Below, piece by piece: positions 55,067-64,000 of a stretch of DNA of 64,000 nt. Under the pieces are notes generated by a model. It searched no databases. It had not been told where the DNA came from and was given only the letters and a program-made list of their open reading frames with translations. How positions within the stretch are numbered: position 1 is the first letter of the stretch; each line of letters opens with the position of its first letter. The DNA is from Zychaea mexicana (lineage: Eukaryota > Mucoromycota > Mucoromycetes > Mucorales > Lichtheimiaceae): positions 62,001-126,000 of the forward strand of contig NW_026516745.1 in the NCBI RefSeq assembly GCF_025766255.1, given 5' to 3'. The translations under genes were made by a program, and so were the position numbers.

Positions 55067-56103
55067 TAGGGATCCGCACGGTTCGGTTCGGTTCGGTTCT
55101 TAAAGGGAACCGAACCGAACCGTCTAAAGCAAGAACCGAACCAACTAGAACCGATGAGAACCGTAGAACCGAAGAACCGGACCGAAGAACCGAACCCATC
55201 ATGTATATAAAAAAGGCAAGATTCGGTATCTTTAAATGAAAGCTGATGTGTGTGTTCAAATGTCGCGGTATACTTGAATACTGCAGTAAAAAAGAATAGT
55301 TTATTATTGTACATTGAACAGCGATCTCAAAATGAATAAGAGAAACAGAATGTAAACATTCTCATACGATGTGGGTCATTGCATAGTTAAAAGATTGAAG
55401 CACAGTTTTTACAAAAAAAAGTGGAGCTTATAGTACTTACTTAGAGCGACTTAGTATTACTAGTACAATATGTTATCGTAACATTGGAGGAATTGAACCA
55501 CAACCGGCAGTACATACAGCTGCTGTGTCTCTACGTGTGTATAGTGTATAGTGTCTCATAAAAGGCAAAGGGTGAATGGGTAAGATAATTCTGTTATGAG
55601 CCCCAGAATGCGCAATCTCAAACGGAATGCACAAACTTGATAAAACTGATCGAGAAGCCATGATAAATCTAGTAAAGTAGTACGTCATGGAGAAAAATGC
55701 ATTGTGGGTAGCAAAGTAGAGGAACAAGTAATGATGTGCGTCATGGGCGGAGAAAGCAAGCTGCCGTCAGAAGAAGTGTTTTTTTATTTTTTTCTCTTCT
55801 CTTCTTTACTATTTTTTACTCCCTTCTGCTTTTGCAGGTTTTGTTAAGTTTTTCAATAAAGTATGGCTTGCAAATACACTACTTCGTGGTCTTTTCGGAA
55901 TAACATTGTTCGTAACTTCCATTATAGCCTACTTAATACTAATTACCAAAATCGCTGATTGCAATCTTCTGCCTCTCGGTTCTTCGGTTCTACTTATACA
56001 GAACCGGTTCGGTTCCGGTTCGGTTCTTGACAGGAACCGAACCGTATTTTCTCGGTTTCGGTTCGGTTCGGTTCCGGTTCTACGGTTCTGATACGGATCC
56101 CTA
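55067..56103. mobile_element. hAT-type non-autonomous element, copy 2 (uninterrupted)
   Basis: Tips TAGGGATCCG at both ends (inverted), GGTTC/GAACC arrays inside each end, and an exact 8-bp duplication ATTTAGAC (55059-55066 and 56104-56111). At 1037 bp it shows the original structure before the two insertions seen in copy 1. Short frames through the GGTTC arrays (RTEPNRT-like) are repeat artefacts. Confidence 0.92.
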
Positions 56104-56159
56104 ATTTAGACCAATAACAAAAACATTTATGTTTTGTTATTATAAGAGAGAACAAATAC

Positions 56160-57587
56160 TATGATTTGTTCCTTGTCTTCAGTTCCTGCTCGATTGCCTC
56201 AACGTTCTTTGCACACCTGCGATACTCAACTTTTTTTTTTGTGTTTTTACTTGTTATTATAAATTGTTCAAGGAAACTGAACGTTATATCATAATGGCTC
56301 TCCGTTGCAACAGCTATCTAAACATTTATGAGAATGAGAAACAAATCCTTCAAAATCACTCAATTCTAAACACTTTGATGCCTCACTGATTCGTGTCATC
56401 AACATCTCGCTTTCCAAGAACCTGTTGCGTTTAACTTTACTCTTGAGAACGGACCAAAACTGTTCAATAGGATTGAGTTCAGGCGAGTATGATGGAAGAT
56501 AAGCACATCGATATCCTCTAGACTCAATATACCGAGAAATATCTTCGGCTTTATGAATAGGAGCATTATCCATGACCACATAATGACCTTTCATGTGCTA
56601 ATACTTATCCATCTCATCCATTGTAGCCTTGAGAAAACTAAGATAATGACCAGTGACAGTTCCTCTGCTAATAATTTCAGAAGCATTTGTTCGCTTTTAT
56701 TTTCTGGTCAAAACCTGTGGAAGTCTTAAGCTGCATTTAATCAGACCAGATGCAGAGATTGCACCCAGGATAGTAGTCGTTTTTGCTCTTGTTTTTGGGA
56801 CAGTTACCACAGCAGTAGATCCTTTTTTTGACCACGCCATACTACGCTTTATGTTAATATAGAAGGCAGACTCATCAAGAAAAGCACAATTTTTTCTAAA
56901 ATCCATGTCTGTCTCATCCCATTTGCGTATCCAGTCAAACCGCTCTTGGATCTTGGGTTCACTGTTCCTATCAATGGGTTGAAACTTGGCTTTTTTCAAA
57001 GATAAGTTGCATTCATTCTTCATAAACCGATAAAGTGTTGTCTTAGATACTTGGATTCCTTCGAATCTTTGACGTAATTTTTCCATCAATTGCTCAAGAA
57101 GTATTGATGGATCCTCATCAACCCATTCTAAAATAATTCTCTTATGCTCATCGTTGAGAATGCGAGGACGACCAGAGCTTTTACCCTTTTTAAATATGCC
57201 GTCAGGATCTTTTTCATACTGCAGCGCCCACCTTTGCGCCGAGCGAACATGAATTCCCAACTGCTTTTCAGCAGCTGACGCACTCAAAACCTTCTCGAAC
57301 ATCAGTTTAAAGAATCTTACTTTGTCCTGATCCGTATAGACTGTGTAATCTCGTTTTGTAACTGATTCTTTCATATGAACGTCCTTACTCTATACTTCGT
57401 CCACATGCACAACAACAGGCTCATAGTTGTGTACATGATGAAGAGTGTGCAAATAATCAGTGTGAGAACTGATTGTTTGAAGGGTGTACATTTCTTCATC
57501 AACAACATAATCCATGGGTTCAGGGCAGCTATGCTCATCAACAACATGGCCCTGTCCATCTTCATAAAAAAATTAACCATTCATAAT
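56160..57587 (-). pseudogene. Tc1/mariner-like transposase, copy B (nearly full length)
   Basis: The frame can be followed from about 57587 (EDGQGHVVDEHSCPEP) with two early stops. The main open part starts at 57374 with MKESVTKRDYTVYTDQDKVR. A helix-turn-helix region (SASAAEKQLGIHVRSAQRW, GRPRILNDEHKRIILEW) is followed by the DDE domain: AFLDESAFYIN, VMDNAPIHKAEDIS, SPELNPIEQFWSVLK. Two stops (at 56695-56697 and at about 56597) fall between the first D and the second; the first is shared with copy A. C-terminal stop at 56289. Inverted relative to copy A and about 96% alike by eye. Confidence 0.88.
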
Positions 57588-58368
57588 TTGTAGTATAGTG
57601 AAAGAGAAAAGAGGTTTGACCTCAACGAGGCGTTGTGCTTTTATAGTGATGGCTTTACTAAGCTTTTTTGTGCGACAACTTTTTCCTCTGTGAAACGACT
57701 TTCAATTTGTCATCATCCGAATTGATTTCTGGCCAAACACAACTTCTATTTTTATCAACCTCTGACTTCCTTTTCCGTGGCACACGACTTTGATTTCGAA
57801 AAAGAGTGTACCAATGCAAAGTTTTGAAAAACTAAAGCATATATGTCTGCTATTGCTTAGTCCGGGAAAACGTTTAGCCGTCGGGAAAACCAATTACCCG
57901 TATATTTCCTTTTTAGGAAGTCACGTGATCTAAGCCACTTAGCAAGCCCCAGGAAAACGTTTAGCTGTCAGGAAAACCAATCACCCAGCTATTTCCTTTT
58001 TAGGAAGTCACGTGATCTAAGCCTCTTAGGGTACTCTCCAGCAACATGAGTCAACGTCGACACACCCTAGAAATAGTAATAGCGCGTTGTTCGGGAGTCA
58101 AATAAAAGTAATATAATGAATACAGGATTTTTTTATGTAATTTATATCATATCCGTGATAAGGAAATGAAGAGCAAAACTGCCGTATCAACCCCTTGGTT
58201 GACATAGCACTCCCAAAAAGGATATTGTCTCGGATCTTTTGTTACATGTCCATGCGACTGAGAAAATATTACTTTGATATTTAATTATCTATCAAGCAAT
58301 ACCCGGGAGGGTCAAGTATACCATTTTACATAATATTAGATATACCAACTTATTGTTTAGACGGAACC
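57588..58368. other. No gene seen; contains a tandem duplication
   Basis: Upstream flank of the Tc1 copy. No gene supported apart from the repeat at 57861-58029. Confidence 0.4.
57861..58029 (+). repeat. Two tandem units of about 85 bp with CACGTG boxes
   Basis: Units at 57861-57945 and 57948-58029 share GGGAAAACGTTTAGC, GGGAAAACCAAT or AGGAAAACCAAT, and AGGAAGTCACGTGATCTAAG. Each has one palindromic CACGTG, the core of a bHLH binding site. Regulatory use is not shown. Confidence 0.6.
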
Positions 58369-60649
58369 CACCGTGCGAAAAGTCCAATATAAAGGGCTTT
58401 TGAAAGACCTTAATATTTATATATAAAGAGGCAAGGCGGGCCTCCACAGAAGTTAGGGGTTTTTGGAGATTGGATGCGGTAGTTATGCATGAAGTATTCT
58501 GTTTATGTATGTAAATTTACTATATTGGTACAAAAAGTTCCCAGTATATGCAATAGCTGCAAGAACAGAACTTCATGTTAGTTACTCAACTACTACATCG
58601 GATGAAGCACTCCAAGTGTATGCTTTGGCTAAAAAGAGAAGTCTTTTATAAGTTTTCTTTCACATACACCAGTATGCACCATTTGATGTATCTAAAAAAT
58701 GACTGGTCTCACACTACTACTATTCTGCATTATCTTCATAATCCCCCTACAAACCCTTGCATCAGAAGATCATATGTACTTTATATAGTGCTGTCTTACA
58801 AACATATATAGAGTAGCCAAAAATGCTGCTCTTGTATACATAATTGATATCATGCTGAAACCAATTGATCTAAAAAAAGATGTTATAATGCATTTTATAT
58901 ATACAAACATTCTCATCGCATATTACAAGGCAGCACATGTTTTACGATGCTGATTGAATGTGTTTATTTTTCATACTGTTGTAAATGACAATTATAATCA
59001 AGATGAGGTTCATAAAAGTAAAAGTATGGTAATAAAGTTGCACAATATAGAATGCGTTGAGGGAGTAATCAACGGTCTCAGTTAATCCTCTTCTCTGCAT
59101 ATATACTTAGACTGCTTCCATACATTATTTCTTACACTTCCTTTTTTTCTGCATGGCCTGTTACTTTTCACTATAGTCCTGGCTTTTGCACAGGCCACTA
59201 CTTTCTACAACGCTTTAATATTCAGTACTAAGGGAACGCCAAGTGGATACAGCTTCGTCATGCCTTCATAACCTCAGGTGTAAGGTGGTAGGTAAAGTTG
59301 GTGTACAGAAAGATGGATGAAGTATCAGTCGGTGGAATTGACATGCTACTTGCATAATCTGTTACAAATGTTTCTATCGGATTTTGTGAGTATGCATGTA
59401 ATGAGTACTTTTTGAAGGTTTTTTTCTTTGGTTCACTCCCTTTCTCTTCCTCCTCCTTCTTCGATTTTTATTTATGGTCCTGTTGGAAGGTGATCCTCTT
59501 GGCTTTTATCCTTTCCTTACATTTCCTACGACCTATATTGCTAATACTAGTGCACGCCTTCACTATACCATTTCCTACAACAAAGTTCGTACTTTATGCC
59601 TTTTGAAGCTGCCGTCGCTGCCAAATGTTATATACTAGCTAGAGGAGTATAAGTTTCTCTTTTTTTCTATTATAACTATATATACTATTTATCCATAACC
59701 CTGACTAACTACAATGTACCATTCCTCTCACCGTGCCGTATGTACACTACGAACTTAGTCATGCTTTGCTAATGTTTCCTAACGTGATGAAATGGAGTGC
59801 TACTATTATGGTTGACTCATATGGATGGTAAGGACTAAGGCCACATATGTATGTATATCTTTATTAGTATTTTTTTCTTATGACATATAGCGAGCTTCGT
59901 TATCTCCGCACTATTAGTATATATCAAACTTCTCCTTTCGCGGCTGGTCTTAACTCCTTCATCCTATGAATAATGCATTCTGGATTCTTCACTAACAATC
60001 TTCAATGTATCTTTTAGGTATGTCATCTTCAAAATCGTCTATGAACATCTCCTTCTGCGCTGTTTTTGTTTTCACTTATAAATTGACTCAATATGCATCT
60101 TTCCATAGTAGGATCGCTGTCCTTTGCACTAGCTCTTTTCAACTACAGCCTTCCTTTTAAAATCATCACATAACGTAGACTTATATTTGATGACGTTCTT
60201 TATTGTTCTATAAAGCATAATCTTGTACTCGATTTTATATACAAATATAATAATAAAGATGGTTGTGAACACCCATAATAGTATATATATTAGACCATGA
60301 ATATAAAAACCAATAGCATGCTTTGTCCGTTTACTATATGTGTAATATAAAGAACGAAAATATGTAATGTGTAATCCTTCTTTTTACGAACCTACTACAG
60401 AAGGCACCTGGTCCATATGCAATGTATGGTAAGACCGTTATAGACATCTACATGTATGATGTAATCAAATCATAAGCTTGGGGGACCATATGCACATAAA
60501 AATATCAAGGTGTAAAAAAACCTTGATATTTACTCGAAAAGCTAAATATCAAGGTGTTTGAAAACATCTTGATATTTTATAATAAAGCTGTATATCAAGA
60601 TAATATCAAGCTTTTTTCTACCCCTTGATATTCCCCTGCAAGCCCAGTG
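58369..60649. mobile_element. Non-autonomous CACTA-type element (CACTA 3)
   Basis: The left tip CACCGTGCGAAAAGTCCA is followed by ATATAAAGG. The right tip, read inward, is CACTGGGCTTGCAGGGGA followed by ATATCAAGG. The 18-bp tip length and the CACCG/CACTG asymmetry equal those of CACTA 1. ACC flanks both ends (58366-58368 and 60650-60652). The 2.28-kb interior has no transposase, only short frames. Confidence 0.8.
60490..60649 (-). promoter_or_regulatory. Right subterminal array of CACTA 3
   Basis: At least seven ATATCAAG/CTTGATAT motifs lie in alternating orientation, the counterpart of the ATGTCAAG array of CACTA 1 with one base changed. Confidence 0.6.
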
Positions 60650-60809
60650 ACCGATTCCATAGTTCTACATATCATAAAATGATAAGAACATTACCGATAA
60701 GAAAATATCTTCTATATATGCAGCGACTTTGAGTAATACTTCTTGTTTTGTTCCACTCAACTTTTATTCGCACCTTTTATATCCTTCATCCTACCTTCTG
60801 TCTATTATT

Positions 60810-61929
60810 ATGGATTCCCAGCAAGAAATTGTCCACAGAAGAACGATTATCAGCATCCTACTTCTTTTGATTGAAGGCTACATCTTTTTTTTTCTTGCGA
60901 ATAATGACGACGACAATATCAACCAACTCTCCATGATCAACACTGTTTTGCCAATGTACCGAACCATTTTTTCTCTTGATCATATCATGTCAGCTGTATC
61001 ATCGCCGCTACATTTCCGTGTTATGCAATGCGTCAATTGTGTTTAAAAAATACAACATACTGGGAAGTTACGCATCTAGCTCTTCTGGACACAGATGGAC
61101 CAGGTGGATTCAAATCGCATTATTGTATGAAACCAGCCACTTTCAATGCCCTTGTAAATATGTTGTCGCAACATCAATTGTATCAATTTACGGCACAAAA
61201 CGCCACACCTGTGTTCATCCAAGTCGGCCTAATAATCTGGAGATTTGCCAATGCTCATGTCAATTACCGTATGGCCCAAACTTTGCTTGGTACATCGCAT
61301 AGATCCTACAGAAATTTTACCATACGATTTTTGGAGGCAATGGCCGACTGTCAAGGTGGCATAATCCGATGGCTGACCGGAAATAAAGCTATCAAGGCAA
61401 CCGTTGAAGGGTTTCAATATGGAGAGCTTGGACCAATATTTGAAGTCGGACCTACTCACCTCCCAAATGTACTCGGTGCTTTGGATGGGAAGCTCGTTCG
61501 AATTTTCAAACCAGGTGACAGTGGCGATCGCTTTGTCGACAGAAAAAACAACTACTCGTTGAACATGGTTGCCATTTGTGATTCAGAAAAGCGATTCACC
61601 TACATCTATGCAGGGCAGAGCGGTAAGGCATAACATATTAATGTAATTATTTTAGTTGCTTTCTTGGCTAATATATACGACTTATATACTATAGGCCGAA
61701 ATCACGATTCAAGAGCCTTTCAAGCTACTGCTTTTTATGACGAACTTCTTGCTAACGCAGAATCCGTGTGCCCAAATGGAACATTTATACTTGGAGGTAA
61801 AGAACAAATTGTTCAGCATAGACCATTGTTGAAATCATGGTACATATTTCTGACATTCCATTTTTTGTTCGTAGATTCGGCATACCCTTTGCTCCCGTGG
61901 TTGATAACACTATTTCCTGATGCTCAAGC
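60810..61929 (+). pseudogene. Second Harbinger-type transposase, cut by hAT 2
   Basis: Starts MDSQQEIVHRRTIISILLLL at 60810, with a frameshift near 61027. It continues YCMKPATFNALVNMLSQH, VGLIIWRFANAHVNYRMAQT, and the catalytic D in LPNVLGALDGKLVRI, followed by NNYSLNMVAICDSEKRFTYI. An intron (61623-61694) precedes RNHDSRAFQATAFYDELL. A second intron (61797-61874) precedes DSAYPLLPWLITLFPDA with the second D. The frame ends at the hAT 2 tip, so the catalytic E is lost. A DDE_Tnp_4/HARBI1-type enzyme of a lineage clearly different from the one at 10058. Confidence 0.8.
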
Positions 61930-64000
61930 TAGGGGTCTTCATTCACAGATTCGAAACGGATTGCAGCGAACTCGGATCCGTTTCGTTTTTAAACGGATCG
62001 ATTTTTTGAAATCCGGATCTGATCCGGATTATAAAACTGCAGTTCCAATCCGTTTCGTGAGAATCCGGATTGAATCCGGATCAATTTCGGATCAGCACGT
62101 CAGCACAAGGCTCATTAAACGATGTATATATAAATGGGAAATGACGACATAAAAAAAGCACGTTTTCTTATGACCAGGATTGAGTTATCGTGAAGTTTAT
62201 CGTAGTCGTTATAGAGTGTGTCGTAATGGTGAGAAAGCAATAAAGACAGGCAGCAAGATTTGAAAAAGCATTCCAAAGTATAAAATGTATTTGGAAAAAA
62301 TTATTTATTTTTTATATGTAACAACCAGAACGTCGGAACAAATAGTGTATAAGAAGTAAAAAAAAGGTGGGAAGAGGATGACGGAAAGAAGAGATGTAGG
62401 TAAAAGGGAAAAGGGGAAAAGAGAAAAAAGCAGTCTTCAGAAAACCAAAAGGGATAAATTTTGTTGCAGCCTACTTCTCACCAAAAAATTTGCTCCACGA
62501 GTCAATCAACACACTTGCCTTTAGCTTCTTCGAAGCAAGTCTGTTCCGCGAGCTAGGAACATACTGCTTTGCACGAGAAAACGTGCGCTCTGATCCTGTC
62601 GACGAGGCTGGAATTGCTAAGTATCTTTGTGCCATTCTTTTCAACTCGGGCCAGTCGTTCATTTCCGATCGCCAATATTCCAACACTACGCCGTTGTCAG
62701 CCCCACCCTTTGGATCAGTCACTGTATCCGCCTGGATGTACTTCTCAAGCTGGTCTTTGTTGATGGCCGCCTTCTTGATCAGTGCATCGGGGTTTGTAGG
62801 AGTCATGACTTGGCTTCTGCTTGGCTTATAGGACTCCCACGCCTTTTCGACCAGCTCGATTGCGTCCGTCCGAAATATACCCCAGTTCTCGCTTTCCCAC
62901 CATTCGTACTTTAGGCGCGGGTCCATGGCCGTCGCAACAGCGTACGCATATCCTTCTGCTTTGCAGTAATATCCTTGCAACTTATTCCACCCGCATTTTG
63001 CAGCTGCTGCAAGTTCCGGCCACGTCTACAATTGCAAAGGAAAGTTTTAGAACTTCACTGCTTCTATACGGGAGTGTTTTTACATTTATGCTGATTAAAC
63101 GTTTACTTACTTCTTTCCATTGTTCTTGGTAATGCTCAAGTTTGTCTAGCAATCGATTGTAGCTGAGAATTACGAGGTTCATAGTGGCATATGAGGAACC
63201 TGATAGCAACGGCGTCAACTTGGCGAATTCATGGAGCAACTCACAGATACATTCCAGGCAAACCCATTCAGTGTCTGTCAGCTAGTAGTTCTGTAGACCT
63301 GCTATATTGTGGCATGCTCGATTGTAGTTACACTTCACTTTCAAGGCCCTTTGCAGCATATCAAAGGTGGAGTTCCAGCGGGTACGCACGTCCAAGATCA
63401 GCTCAAGCTCCTCTGAAGACCCGGCAACATCTTCACCTCCATCTTCTCTACTGGCGCCTTGCTTTGGCTGGTGTAAGGACTTGAATGTCTCGAGATATTG
63501 ATTGTTTTTTTGTGGTGTCGCGTGGATACTGACAATGCCTTTACGAAGCTTACGCAGTGTTTTGCCTAGGTAAGAGAGAAACGACGATGATAATTAACAT
63601 GGTGTGTGTACTGTTAGCTTGTGTGTTTTTTCGTACCTGTACTAAACACTGCTATATCGTCGCTACCAGTTAAAGCTTCTTGCTCATCATTATACGCCTC
63701 GCCATGCAACCCGTCGTGGAGAATCGCCTGCACTGCCAAATTCAAAACATGGGATATGCAGGGTATACGGTTCTGCGTGGCATCAAAAATATCCGTACCG
63801 ACCTAGAACTCCAAGTTTTGCGCCATTGTGTTCATATTGGAAGCATTATCTGCCGTCAAGAAGAATGGTTTTGTTGCAAGGCTCCAGTCACCCAGCACCT
63901 TGAGGAATGCGTCTGCCATGTTGGCTCCTGTATGTGGACCGGTGAGAAGCTCCAGACCAAGGACGATTGATTGCTGGTTCCAATCATTGTCGATCCAGTG
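61930..64000 (-). mobile_element. hAT element 2 (runs off the window)
   Basis: The tip TAGGGGTCTTCATTCACAGA is related to the right tip of hAT 1 and is followed by the same ATCCG/GGATC subterminal array (61950-62100). It is the 3' end of a minus-strand element. The 8 bases before it (GCTCAAGC, 61922-61929) should reappear beyond the window as the target duplication. Confidence 0.8.
62468..64000 (-). pseudogene. hAT 2 transposase, C-terminal two thirds
   Basis: Reading from the right edge: WNQQSIVLGLELL, TGPHTGANMADAFLKVL, FFLTADNASNM (D), a stop near 63805, CISHVLNLAVQAILHDGL, an intron (about 63570-63637), TLRKLRKGIVS, DVRTRWNSTFDMLQRAL, a stop near 63283, LLHEFAKLTPLLSGSSY, an intron (63027-63111), TWPELAAAAKCGWNKLQGYY, DPRLKYEWWESENWG, and the dimerisation segment YLAIPASSTGSERTFSRAKQ, ending DSWSKFFGEK near 62471. 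It parallels hAT 1 exon for exon and keeps the canonical SER.FSRA motif, so it is the better-preserved copy at the C-terminus. Confidence 0.85.

Noticed and set aside
58575..58811. 78-codon frame in CACTA 3
   Set aside because: No motif, and composition is as expected for the AT-rich interior of a non-autonomous element.
1..64000. CRISPR arrays, bacterial operons or rRNA genes
   Set aside because: No spaced identical repeats of CRISPR type, no ribosome-binding-site-led gene chains and no rRNA sequence were seen. Spliced genes indicate a eukaryote.

Overview
The window looks like a repeat graveyard in a eukaryotic, most likely fungal, nuclear genome. Early-diverging fungi (Mucoromycota/Mucorales) are my best guess. 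This rests on short GT-AG introns (about 45-110 nt) inside the transposase genes, a mix of Harbinger, CACTA, hAT, MULE, Tc1 and Helitron-with-endonuclease elements, and one gene (52.9-54.6 kb) that resembles a family I recall as expanded in Mucorales. No ordinary host protein-coding gene was recognised. The only clear host-type gene is a tRNA-Glu(CTC) on the minus strand at 35193-35263.

Layout, left to right. 0-9.85 kb: a hAT-type zinc-finger fragment, a solo 1.4-kb transposon arm, an AT-rich minus-strand zinc-motif ORF, a truncated Ty3/gypsy element (3451-about 7345, minus, with LTR, polypurine tract and integrase), then a tandemly duplicated AT-rich module pairing a chromodomain ORF with a convergent zinc-motif ORF. 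9.86-34.6 kb: ONE PIF/Harbinger element (GAGCAA..CTCCAG-type inverted repeats, TTA target duplication) that has been blown apart by nested insertions. These are a CACTA-type element (11343-17886, duplication GTC) inside its transposase, a hAT element (18106-30666, duplication TTCCATCC) just after it, a Helitron with C-terminal endonuclease (about 20702-28182) inside that hAT, and a hAT-type non-autonomous element (31303-33891, duplication GCTGCAAT) in the Myb-like second gene. The last one itself contains a hAT-like cargo element and a MULE foldback element. 34.6-43 kb: the tRNA, a 3.8-kb giant-inverted-repeat element (36247-40024) and a decayed second CACTA element. 43-47.8 kb: a MULE with 1-kb inverted arms. 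47.8-50.7 kb: the 5' half of a second gypsy element. 50.7-57.6 kb: two inverted Tc1-like transposase copies that bracket a 75-bp-TIR element (51722-54808) carrying a gene with a possible PD-(D/E)XK nuclease signature, plus a second hAT-type non-autonomous element. 58.4-60.6 kb: a non-autonomous CACTA element. 60.8-64 kb: a second Harbinger transposase cut by a second hAT copy that runs off the window.

Nearly every coding region is broken by stops or frameshifts, so the genes do not work together as a pathway. What they record is the order of insertion. The most unusual items are the TIR element with the unassigned gene, the AT-rich chromodomain/zinc-motif modules, and the hAT-like cargo element. 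All family names come from motifs read by eye; no database search was possible.
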